Assembly (NCBI GenBank): GCA_000827325.1
Contig: KN832872.1
Location: forward strand, 806,001-870,000
Reading direction: 5' to 3'
DNA: 64,000 nt
Source of the DNA: Oidiodendron maius Zn
Taxonomy: Eukaryota; Ascomycota; Leotiomycetes; Myxotrichaceae
Part shown: piece after piece, positions 12,140 through 22,320 of the stretch
Numbering within the stretch: position 1 is the stretch's first letter
How the letters are laid out: every line of letters begins with the position of its first letter
Made by a program: the position numbers and the translations under genes
Notes under the pieces: generated by a model
What the model saw: the letters and a program-made list of their open reading frames with translations, nothing else
What the model was told of the DNA's origin: nothing
Database searches by the model: none

Positions 12140-12839
12140 TCTGATATGATGGAATTGGTGCCGATCTTCTCATCACTAAACTTTAAAGGTAGCCTGTGAG
12201 AATCCTGTTTATATGTCTCCATCAAAACGTTGCAGATCGTTAGCAGCTACACCGGGCCTACCCACGTGTGTATCACATCCTGAATCCGTGCAGACCGGCT
12301 TCCATGTGAACAAGCCGGCCCTGGGAAGGTTGTGGTAGGATGTAACGTTGCCTACCCAAATGAAGGACTCCATCCATAGAAGAATGCTATTCTTCGAGTC
12401 CTCGAGAAAGTCATGGCCTAATCCGGATCTCGCTGCGGTGGTCAGAAGCGATTGCTTCCAAAAGCCAGGGAACGGGGCAAAGATACAGTATTCGCCATCT
12501 TCTTATGTTTTTGCGTCTTGGACCTGTGATAAGGTAGCCAGTTCCAGCCGAAGTAGGTTACGCTGTGGATAGATAGTGGCCAAGTCATTTGACCGCTACT
12601 GGTCACCAAAATCGGTGTGGAGAGAGATTAGCTTACGCAGGGAACCCCAGAAATCATGGTTTGACATTCCGTGCTGGCGATTATATACTGACGAGTGAAT
12701 CTCATAAGCAGTTGCATCGGGCTCACATACACCTTCTTGTGCTGTGGTAGCGGGTTTGGAAGGGCCTTTGGTGAGATGGTCTCTCCCGAAGAGCCGGACC
12801 GCTATATCCCTACCATAGGGATGGGTACGAGGACGGCTT
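12140..12839. other. Probably decayed coding sequence, not assignable
   Basis: This lies between the two relics. Short minus-strand stretches (for example HGMSNHDFWGSLRK near 12690-12640) resemble the distal part of sulfatases, but frames are too broken to place exons. No repeat or transposon ends were seen. Confidence 0.35.
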
Positions 12840-13343
12840 GATTCGTGGATCTGTCAGATCCTCTGTGTTTCCGAATCCAGAACGAGTCAAATCTCGATGA
12901 AGGTCAATATATCTCACAGTTAGGAAGAATGGCTTGTCTGCCTCCTTAGCCTTACGGAAGAATGCCTTTGAACGATCAGCCACCCATGCTATATTGCGAG
13001 TCGTACTCTTCTCACGAATTTACCAGGGGTAAACAGCATCTGGTCCCACATAAACTTTTCCAATAATCCCAGTCTGGTAACCCAAGTCGCTGAATATCTT
13101 TGGTGCGGTTATTGTTCAATCCGTACTGTCCATTCTCATGTGTATGCAGTCCAGTATAAATGGCCGAACGACTGGCGCTGCAAGAAGCCGTGCTTATGAA
13201 GGTCATGTCAAAATTGCCCCTTGGCTACCCAACTTATCGATGTTAGGTGGCTTGATCGTGCGATCGCCATAGCGGCCAAGATACTTGGCGAGGTCATCGG
13301 CAATGAGAAGCAAGATGTTATTTTTCTTTCGTATGCTTCCCAT
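12840..13343 (-). pseudogene. Sulfatase relic (N-terminal half recognisable)
   Basis: From the ATG at 13343-13341 the minus strand encodes KKNNILLLIADDLAKYLG, the metal-binding N-terminal block of sulfatases, then PPNIDKLGSQGAILT. After a frame change comes SCSASRSAIYTGLHTHENG. The C-S-A-S-R core is the site where a cysteine is converted to formylglycine in active sulfatases. Further along, KPFFLTVRYIDLHRDLTR and DPRIKPSSYPS match the next conserved block. At least two frame breaks and in-frame stops interrupt it. The closest family is probably the N-sulfoglucosamine sulfohydrolase-like group. It lies directly upstream of the beta-helix relic on the same strand, so the two may once have been expressed and used together. 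Confidence 0.75.
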
Positions 13344-13861
13344 TTTATTTCCCAGTGAAATTCTAGAGACAGACTCTTCTGCGTACAGTCTCAGAGATGG
13401 TCGTCCAGAACGGCTATAAATACGTCCGTTTGGCTCTCGCTTGGATGCTCGGATATGCCGTCCGTAGGTAGTAAGAGGGAGAAGCCCCGCTAATTATGGC
13501 CGATTTGCGGCCTATTCGACGTACGTTAATATCGCAGCCACAGAGTACGCTCCAACCTCTACATTTTCTTAGTTTGGAGAGGTGTCATATAGGCACGTGA
13601 CATGTTTTAAAGGGGGGCGGATGTAGTGTTCGCTTAATAATTGAGGTCGCCGTCTCTTTCGAGTGGGGTTGGAAGCGAGTTCGTTTTACGTCGGCGACCT
13701 CAAGTCTATGCACGGCGTCTAATGGTGTTTGCCTCAACGACGCTTCCTCTATAAAAGCAGAGTCAATCAAACACGAACAGCGTACCATACGACACCACAG
13801 GCTTCTCTCACAACTCAGAGACAGGAATTAACCTCACTATTAACCCTGCACTTCAATCAAA

Positions 13862-14120
13862 ATGTGCTTCAAAACCACCTGTCCTACTTGCAGTACGCCG
13901 CATTTCGAATTCCACTCTACTTCCGTAGTAGCATATTAGCACTTTTCAGCCTCAAGAGGACTATACTAACATTAGATGACTTCCAGGCAAAACTACATGG
14001 CAAGGATGCGGCAATCACGTGCAGAATGTGATGGACAACGTGGCTAAGGATCAGTGGTGCTCATGCACGCCCCAGGTTGAGAAGGAGGGCAAGAAATATC
14101 CGCCTGGAAAGTCGAGCTGA
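13862..14120 (+). CDS. Small conserved cysteine-rich protein, 54 residues
   Basis: Two exons, 13862-13892 and 13987-14120, joined across a 94-nt intron with a GTACGC donor, CTAAC branch point and TTCCAG acceptor. The product has six cysteines at 2, 7, 10, 18, 35 and 37, including C-x2-C (CPTC), GCGNH and C-x-C (CSC), and ends with EKEGKKYPPGKSS. I recognise this pattern from short unnamed proteins in many filamentous ascomycetes. The paired cysteines and the histidine suggest zinc binding, but no function is known to me. A CAATCAAA leader precedes the ATG. The gene is too short for routine ORF calling and has normal splice signals, so it is probably real. Confidence 0.78.
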
Positions 14121-14364
14121 CTCGCAGCGAACGCGGGGGCGGCTTGGAATTCGGTGGCCAATTGGCTGGGCGGGAATGGGAATGGGGGCAGGGAGCTTTG
14201 AGTGGCACGAGACTGAGGTGGCTGTATTATTGGGACTTCGTAGATTGAACCTCTTGCCTCTGCGATTCAATAAAATAGGAGAGTTGAAGACCGAGACTGA
14301 ATTTATCGACAATTTATGGCAAAAATCTATTCTGTACAGGGTACTCGCAGTGCTTGCTAAACCT

Positions 14365-15701
14365 CTAGATGTTACTCCCTCTTAAGAATTTGCCTCTGAG
14401 ATATTGCACGGGCCATTGCACTTCCACACCTAGTCTATAAGCAACTCTGAAGACCCACTCTGGCTCTCTCAAGAACTGTCTCGCAACCAGCACCACATCT
14501 GCCTTCGTCTTCTGGCCCCTCTCACTTTCAATCTCGACTGGGTCTCTCGGCCCCTCTTTGCCGTTCTGCACAATACTCTTTGCAGCCTCGGCCTCCGTAA
14601 TCATCCCCACCGCTCCAATTAGGAGGTCCTTAATCCCGTTCTCGTACAAAGCTGACCTGATCTGCCCAGCGATATCAACCTGGTAGTCATTATAGGGAGA
14701 GAAAGCTTGCTGCTCGTTATTTCCTCCGGAGCTGACATCCAGCAGGTCAACTCCAAGGGCTGGTAGAATTTTGGCCAGACGGATCGTAGATTCCACGTCC
14801 CAACTCTCAGGTTCGCCAGACTTCTCCATCCACTCCGTGCTGCTCACTCTTAGCAACAAGGGCATACCACTCGGTATCACTTCCCTGATCTCTTTGATGA
14901 TCTCTAAAAGCAGTCTGATACGGTTGTCAAAACTTCCCCCATATTGATCAGTGCGTTTGTTACTGATTGGGCTAAGCCAAGAGCAGAGGAGATATCCATG
15001 AGCGGCGTGAATCTCAATTACATCCACTCCAGCTGCGACAGCACGCTTCGCTGAGTCTCGGAATGCATTAACGACATCCCGGATGTCCTGGGCCGTCATT
15101 TCCCGAGGCATGGCGAACCCCTCGCCCCATCTGATCGCACTCGCGCCCATCACATCATTTGGCCAACCATTCGCATCCTCAGATGCCACAACCGATTTCC
15201 CTCTCTCCTTAACCAACCATGGCGCCATCATACTGGCTTTGCGTCCAGCGTGAGCAAGCTGAATACCTAGCTTCTGGCCCTGGGAATGTAGAAAGTCGGC
15301 CAGACGCTTGATCGGCGCAATTTGAGAATCAGTCCATAGACCGCTATCTTCAGGCGAGATACGACCATTTGGAAGTACGGATGTAGCCTCAATAATTGTC
15401 AAGGACGCCCCACGGTACGCAAAGGAGGAGAGATGGGAGAAGTGGAAATCAGTCAGATGGCCGTTATCAGCGGAATATGTGCACATAGGCGCCACCTGAA
15501 GCAGGACGGGTTAATTTTTGCAATTTCTTGAGAAATGGACAGAGAATCACGTACCCAGATGCGATTCTGAAAAGTCACATCGCGGATTTTGATAGGAGTA
15601 AAGAGCGTGGGCGGGTTTGCAGAGAGGGCAGCACCTGCAGGGGTCTTCTGGGCCGGTGTGAAGTACGGCGTGTTGGGCGCCGCTGGGCTCTTGAAAGACA
15701 T
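14365..15701 (-). CDS. OYE-family NADH:flavin oxidoreductase (YqjM-like)
   Basis: Exons 15701-15555 and 15495-14365 give 425 residues; the 59-nt intron falls inside NRIW/VAPMCTYSADNG. The fold is the FMN-binding TIM barrel of old yellow enzymes. IKIRDVTFQNRIWVAPMC is the N-terminal FMN-site block, QLAHAGRKAS a central one, and EIHAAHGYLL followed by SPISNKRTDQYGGS the substrate/FMN block. The C-terminus contains DVVLVARQFLREP. The Cys in APMC and the overall layout point to the thermophilic-like/YqjM class rather than classical yeast OYE. It would reduce activated C=C bonds with NAD(P)H. The divergent 5' side is shared with the cupin gene. Confidence 0.92.
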
Positions 15702-16710
15702 GGCAAGGGAGTTTGGGAATTGCTCGAAGGAACAGACACGGCGGACACGAAATATCAATGAACAAAAGAGAAGGTTCGAAGCGGTATTAAATATTCTCGG
15801 AAAACTGGAGAAAGATATAGTCTCAAAGTGGTGCAATTCAGTGAACTCCCTTTGTAAGCGGGGATGTATTTGTAATCGAGGAAAAAGTGCGTGACTTCCC
15901 GGACGAAAAGCCGAAGCAGACCGAGTTTGCAGCTCCTCTGTGTGGCAGAGATTTTCTCAACTGGAAATAACCAGCTGTGTGTTACACACCGACTGCCACA
16001 CGGTTAGCAAGTGTAGTGCCATTCATCAGTACAGTAGAAGCCAGAATGGCTGCACTGGCATGACATTGGTGCTGGCTTCTGGTAGGGAAGGAATTTAAGA
16101 GAGTGTTGTCATGGTTTATCTTCAGAAAACCTCGACTAGAGTTTTTTTTGTGGTCCTTATCAAGTGCAGACTCTGAACTATTTCCGCATTCTCGTTTGAA
16201 AGTGGACCTGGCCCGGTGTGTCGCCATTATATCACGTGACTGTCTCACCATTCCGGAAGAGGAACCCGCGGCGTCGAGTTGTACTGTATATTGGCAGCAG
16301 TGAGGGTAGTTGTAAATGGCCGTTGCCAAGTTCAAATGCGACGGTAACGAGATTCTAACGGGGACTATGTCTTCGCGTCGGTGCATGGAATCATAAGCCT
16401 ACTTCATGATTAACCAAGCCATTCCAAGGAAGCATGAGAAGTCCTGTACTAGCAATCATCAGGGGTCGGGTTTAAGCATAAGGGACCTCGCGAGTCTAAC
16501 TCCATCCGGCATGCGGCACGAGGCTGCGCTTGATGTTGCATCACCAGCCTTGACCTCGCGGCACCAACTAAAAAGGGATGTCCACACGATTGCTCCACGG
16601 CACCGTGGATCTCGGTATGGCTCTATCACGTCTATATAAAGGGATTGGAGTTCCCCTCAGTTCGGACATAGAATTGCATCACAACCATCAGTACAGCTTT
16701 AGAGCAATAA
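15702..16710. other. Bidirectional promoter between OYE and cupin genes
   Basis: About 1 kb of non-coding sequence between two divergent genes. It contains a clear TATA box for the plus-strand gene and no supported ORF. Confidence 0.6.
16633..16640 (+). promoter_or_regulatory. TATA box of the cupin gene
   Basis: The sequence TATATAAA lies about 75 nt upstream of the first ATG (16711), a normal spacing for a TATA-driven fungal gene with a leader of about 45 nt. Confidence 0.6.
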
Positions 16711-17325
16711 ATGTGTCTTCCAATCCGCAACTTCAAATCAAATAAGAACAGCAAGCAATCTTCAAGCCTCAGCTCAGAAATAGCCTCTATCAGCAAGATG
16801 GCTTCCATCCGCCCTCATGCCCAACTCCCAGCTCCTCGCCTCGTCGTCACGGGTCATACCAAAGGCGGCTCTTCCATCTTCGCCTCCGACACCGTTGTGC
16901 CTCAATTCCACCCTTTCGGCCCAGCCGGCTCTGGATTCAGCAATTTCCACAACAGTGCGACAGTGCCGGTGTCCAACGTCCTCCCAATCCCTGATCTGGG
17001 TAATGTGCTCCCACGCTGCCCTCCCGCGGGCATCAATTTCGGCATCTCAGACTTCGCTCCCAATGGCCGGTCGCCAATGCACCGCACCATTAGCGCGGAC
17101 TATGCCATCGTATTGGAAGGCGAGATTATCTTGAGCCTCGACTCTGGCGAGAAAAAGGCGATTCGGAAGGGTGAATTCATACTCCAGAGGGGTACAAACC
17201 ATGAGTGGATCAATCCCAGCAGTGAGGTGACGTGCCGTATTCTATTCGTGATGATTGGTGCAGAGAAGATTGTCCTGGGGGATGGAACTACTCTTGAGCA
17301 GACCGTATTGGGTCCAAAGAAGTAA
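16711..17325 (+). CDS. Cupin-domain protein
   Basis: A single exon of 204 residues. Translation from the first ATG after the TATA box adds 29 residues to the conserved part, which begins at MASIRPHAQLPAPR (ATG at 16798), so the shorter start remains possible. The C-terminal half is a cupin barrel: SPMHRTISADYAIVLEGEI carries the first histidine motif, and GEFILQRGTNHEWINPS carries the second with its histidine. Such single-cupin proteins are often small-molecule oxygenases, isomerases or cyclases near oxidoreductase genes in fungi. The substrate cannot be told from sequence. It lies between an OYE reductase and a Zn2Cys6 regulator, which suggests an accessory metabolic role. Confidence 0.85.
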   Translation: MCLPIRNFKSNKNSKQSSSLSSEIASISKMASIRPHAQLPAPRLVVTGHTKGGSSIFASDTVVPQFHPFGPAGSGFSNFHNSATVPVSNVLPIPDLGNVLPRCPPAGINFGISDFAPNGRSPMHRTISADYAIVLEGEIILSLDSGEKKAIRKGEFILQRGTNHEWINPSSEVTCRILFVMIGAEKIVLGDGTTLEQTVLGPKK

Positions 17326-17406
17326 GTGGGATGTGTGTTTCTGATGGTTAATCTTCAGGCCGTTTGCTTGTATCAGTAGTTATAGATCTCTCGAAATCAA
17401 AGTCTT

Positions 17407-19268
17407 TTATCGTCCAACAGAACTTGCATCTCCCAATGCAGATTTCATTCCTGTGCATTCCCTTATTCGGTCAAAGACGGTTTGTGATGTAGTGCTTTGA
17501 TCTGGCAGAGCATACTTGGAGGATTTGAGGACGCGGATGGGCCATAAAAGAAAGTAGCCGCCGATTCCTCTGGAGATTTTAGCTGCTAGTTCTTCATTCA
17601 TAATGTTTCCTTCGTGGTCTATATCACCTAGCATTTGAGGCACGGTTGATATTACCTCATCAATGAGAAACTGAATAGTAGAGACAGATGTCTCTCTAAG
17701 TGACGCTGAGTCAACTGGCAGAGTCTCTTGTTTCTCTAAGCAAGTGGCTTCAAGTGTATCCAGGCAGCTCAAGAGGTTTTCGTGGAGTAAGATTCGAGCA
17801 GTGCGATGATAATTCCACTCATAAGCGATCCAGACGTCTCGATGGAGCTGAACGAATTCAGGAAGGAACATAGCTGCTTCATCACCATGCACGATTTCTG
17901 AGCGATGAATGGTTTTGAAAGCCCAATCAGGGCCAGCCCGCCAAGTCGTGGTGGCATGATCTAGATCATGCATTTCCTTAATCATATCCAAGACTTCGCC
18001 TATAGACGCTGTACCTTCACTAAGAGCCTGGAGGAGTTCCGTACCGCGTGTACAGATCTTGCCGATCTTGCGGTTGTCTTTCTCGATACGTATTTCAGTT
18101 ATTTCTTCATTAAGGGAATTTAGCCAAGCATCTGACTCCGGAATTAAAGGTAATTTTGATACCAACTGCTGCTTTTGCTGCACTTAATCAGTATCTTCAT
18201 GAAGTTATAAAATTTGAGGAGCCATTGCGGTTCCTTACAATTCGGTGATGCGAAAGACGAAATAGGCTCCAGCCACGCGCTCCATATATCTGGTCAGGCC
18301 CTCGAAGGCGGAGTATTTGCGCCATTCCCACTGTGTGAGATCCAGCGGCAGGTAAGTCACGAAGGTACACAGTCTGGAGATCAATCAGCATGGATTCCTC
18401 TGGACGAATACCAGCTGTCGATGTATACCTCAAATATGTCCAATATAACCACTGTCATCAAGCTGTAATCATCAGGGTATTTCGTGGCGTCCTTCAACGC
18501 ATCTCCAAGGGCAGATAATGACCGCCCATAACACTCGAGCGCCTTGTTGCCTAGAGTTGCGTTGTCCTGGTCTTTCGAGAGACCAGCATATGCTGCAGCG
18601 CGAACGGCCCAACGCAAAGCCAACCTTCCTTCGGGTTGATTTTCTCTAAATAAAGCAGGTAGATGTTCGAGAAAACCAGGCGTCGAGCCCTGGTTGCACG
18701 GGTACATCACATACTTCTCGAAGAACTGCTCGACAGCGATGTCTTCAGCGGATGGCTTCGCTGCGTCCGGAATCTCTTTTGCCCAAGGATATGGTGTGGA
18801 GAGCTTCATATTTGAATCAATAGTAGCAGGGAGTTCCAGTGGGTGGGTTGCGGAGACGGGTTGTGCAACTGATGAAATGCCCAGGTTTCTCGACACGCCC
18901 AGGGAGGTCTTCGAAGTTGACGCAATACTCGATGCATGAGACAGTTTCCTTGTACTAGAGGAGGTTTGGGATGGAGTAGTACTGACGGACGCCCAACTCG
19001 ACGGGCCGGAACCCCGTAGATCTTGATCAGAAGCTTGGCGAGTAATCACTCTCCGTGCGACCTTCTCGTTCTCGGAGCGGAAGAGGAGCGTGGCATCATC
19101 CCGATATCCTTCACAGACTTCGCCTCGTTGAACACATCGCCGACACGAAGGCCGACCTTCGTCGCACTAACACAGGGTAGTAGAATGCTAAATATCTCGA
19201 AGAGGATAGGTTACCTTGACTCTGCGTGTACGACAGCGCAAGCAGCCTCTGCTCACTCGAGCGGACAT
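17407..19268 (-). CDS. Zn(II)2Cys6 transcription factor
   Basis: Four exons, 19268-19215, 19166-18429, 18373-18239 and 18177-17407, give 565 residues. The first intron splits the zinc cluster after RRVK; the spliced N-terminus has cysteines at 9, 12, 19, 26, 29 and 36, the exact C-x2-C-x6-C-x6-C-x2-C-x6-C spacing of Gal4-type DNA-binding domains. A serine/threonine-rich linker follows (about 70-110). The rest is the variable fungal regulatory region, with conserved-looking pieces such as GMAQILRLRGPDQIYGARG and LFRLSHHRI. It probably acts in the nucleus on nearby or related metabolic genes; the target is not known. It is convergent with the cupin gene. Confidence 0.9.
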
Positions 19269-20300
19269 AATGAGAGGACAATGAATTCGATGGCCGATGA
19301 AGCCTCCACGTAGACAGACACACGGAAACCGTAATAATGAACGCCTTCTTACTGCCAATTCATCTGCTCGTCCATGCCTCGGACGCATAAATTGAGCAGC
19401 TCCTTGTGCGGCACAGATCCAGAGTTCATGGTTGGTAGATTGCCGAGGAAAATCAAGCCCCCGAACCAGACGAGACTCTCAATTTCTAAAGTGCAAGGAA
19501 GCGATAGGCGAACCATCTTGGGCATTTGGTAAATTACCAAAGTTGAGCGGTTATCGATAAGGCTCTATATCTTATCATATTGTGTGCGGGGTGGTGGGTT
19601 TGCAGCAGCCTTCGGTGCTCCACAGCTTAATGAACCGGGCCAAAATCGCAAAATCTCTATCTCGTCGTGTGGGTATTGATTCATGTGTTGAAAATGAAAG
19701 GTCCTTCCCTGATTTAGCAATCATTACCATTCTAGGGCCTATACATATTAACTGAGAACCGGTGCATGGCATCAACTCGAATATGATTGATTCAGCGCGA
19801 CCAATACGACAGCTCAAATGGGAGAATATATATGGAAGGAGGCGCTGACTGCAATGGCATTTCTGATATATTTGATCCGGTCGAGTAGCACTGCCTCGAC
19901 ATTTCGTATATGCTCGCTCACCTCATGCATCCTCCAATAGGCTCCCAAAATACTGAAGGCACCATCGACAGACGCGTACAAGCCAAATAGTATGGCAAGA
20001 AGGTACCCGGTCCCCCCACGTCGTGAAGCCTATCGGGTCTTTTTTGCGGCACTCTCATTCTCCATCATGGCCACGTTACGTATGCTTCTGGTCGAGACCA
20101 GCGCCACAACCGCCTCTCTCTCCACGCGTAGCTCAGCTCAAGTGGCCGTCAAGGCTGGCCCGTAACGTCTGTAGCAGCATGACAGGAATAGAATCCACAC
20201 CTACGTACCTCGTTACGAAAGTTCTTACAGCACAGTACTGGAGAAACTGGGAACGGGCACTTGCCTTGCAATTGGCAAAAGAGAAAATGGATTAATCATT
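19269..20300. other. Upstream region of the Zn2Cys6 gene
   Basis: AT/GC-mixed sequence with only short minus-strand ORFs (19349-19540, 19575-19817) that show no family I recognise and no linking splice sites. It is treated as promoter and spacer. Confidence 0.4.
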
Positions 20301-22320
20301 ATCTAGACACAGCAACAACGAATCTTGCATCCACTCCTACTGTCCAGCTGCCTGACTGCCCAAAGTCGCCATAGCTGTATGTAAGATCCCACGTTTGAGG
20401 ACAACACCGTTTGACACAGAGGGCATCCTGCAATCACCAGGCCTAGCAATGGCCGCCTCCCAGAGCTGTGGTTCGTGGAGATCTGGGTGGGAGGATGGGC
20501 CTGGGTAGACGCGCTTTGGCAGTTGGAATATCTCCGGCTGCATGTCTCAGGGGGGACGGGGCCACTGCAAAAAACGCAGGTTAGGTAGTACTCTGTCCGC
20601 TGCGCACTGCAGGCGTCGAGCGGAGCGCGTCCATTGCAGAAACTACGAGGAACGCATGTCCAGAGGAGCCGTCGCGGGTCCCTCACTGCAGCACGCCTGG
20701 ATCTCTCCAGCGCCCCGGGATGGTGCGAGAGCCAGCTCCGGCGAGCAGCGCCGTTTGGATAGGATTCGTCGCAGGAAGGTGCAGGACAGGTTGCAGGGGC
20801 GTCGGCAGCGGCTGACGGCGCCTGGATCCTCTTGGAGGGCGATGAGGCGGGTTCATGCTGGGAGTCGTGGCGGTGTGCCGGTGGTGTACTGCTGTCGCTG
20901 GTCTGTTCGTCGTCGTAAGTGGTATTCTGGGTCTATGTCCGGGCGACGCGTCAAGGGCGGGAGGGAAGACGCGACATTGACGCGAACGAAGGTAAGCGAC
21001 GCGTCTAATGGGCACGTAGGAACCCACAGCGGGCCAGAGCAGGATGTCAGAGACGTGAGAAACAGCCAACGAGGAAACCTGGGCCTTTCTCCTCCTCTTC
21101 CCATTCCCTCACAACTCTGTCACTGTCGCATTCCCCCCCACCCACAGCACCAGACGTGCATACTTCCGTGCTGCTCCTCGGACGCCCATCTTTGTCTTAA
21201 CACCTCCTCTCCTCCTCACGACCCCCCCAGTCGTGCCCGTTCGCCGTCACCTGCAGCGCACCGCATCTCATCACACCCCGCCTTCCTCTTCGACCGCTTT
21301 GCTAGACCTTTTCGCACCCCCTGGATCCTGCCCCTGGGGTCACGTCCGTCGCTGTTCTGTTCTGTGTCTGGTTGCCACGCAGGCGCCGTCTAAGTCAAGC
21401 ACCAACGTGCCTCACCGCCAGCTCCTCCCATTGCGCTCTGTTGGGAGTTCCCGTCGGCCAACTGATCCGATATCTCTGGGCTGCTCGCTCGCCTTGGGAT
21501 TTCATTTGCCCCGTGTCGCGGCCTTGCTCGTTGTGTCGGGTCTCAAAAGGGATTCACTCTCACTCTCCCGTTCACCTATACCCACGTCCTCGCTTCCTTC
21601 AATCCCTCCTGGAAAACCCTCTTTCATCTTCTTCCATTCCACTCATTTCTCCTTCACTTCTTGACTGGCTTTCTGTAGCCGCTGTCGATATCTCTGCAGC
21701 GCCTTGCGGCACTGTCCAGTTGCTTTGATCTCGGCTCGGCGCGACCTCCTTCGTCTCGACGCCTCTGAACCTCGATCGACTAACGGACGACAACCTCACG
21801 ACTCTCGTCACGACCCCAAATTGAACAGAGGGGTGAACCAGGACGCCTCCATTTTCCTGCCTCTCCTAGAATTCAACACTTGCACAGTCGCGTAGGGAGT
21901 TGGCGATCGCGATCATTGCCCCAGCCACTCAATTTTGCCCGACATCTCTCAATGTCTGCGCGGTACGGTCCTTGAGAACCACATTCCAGGGAGGCACCCG
22001 AGGGAGACGGTTGCATCCTTGCTTTAAATCGCCAGCTCTGGATAATTTGCTTCCAAGATTCCAGCGCTGCGCTCAGCTTTGAGGGTCTGCATTCTCACAC
22101 CAAAGTTGCCAGGCCTCAGCGGAGACGACTTACATCGACCAACAAACGACTTTTCCTTTCTCAAATTCTATTCGCCAGGTGCTTTTCTACAATTTTACCT
22201 GTAATCACTATAGCACGACAACAGGGCGCTTGCTATCAAGTCTTGTGCCTGACCCTGAACTACCCATCGTCTCCTTGCTTCTATTGCCCTGCATTCCTGT
22301 CACGCCCGCCCCGCGCAACG
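20301..22320 (+). promoter_or_regulatory. Long GC-rich promoter and CT-rich leader
   Basis: The 2 kb before the large serine/proline-rich gene shift from GC-rich (about 20.5-21.1 kb) to strongly pyrimidine-rich (about 21.1-22.3 kb). The CT-rich part has several small upstream ORFs and typical leader composition. A 283-codon open frame at 20542-21393 has the make-up of GC-rich chance sequence. Long leaders of this kind are common for fungal regulatory genes, so a transcription start well upstream of 22321 is likely. Confidence 0.45.

Noticed and set aside
19349-19817. Two minus-strand ORFs upstream of the Zn2Cys6 gene
   Set aside because: Not joinable by plausible introns, no family recognised; treated as promoter sequence.
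20542-21393. 283-codon plus-strand ORF
   Set aside because: GC-rich, arginine/serine-biased composition, no domain or conserved pattern, an overlapping antisense ORF of similar quality, and position in the leader of the next gene.
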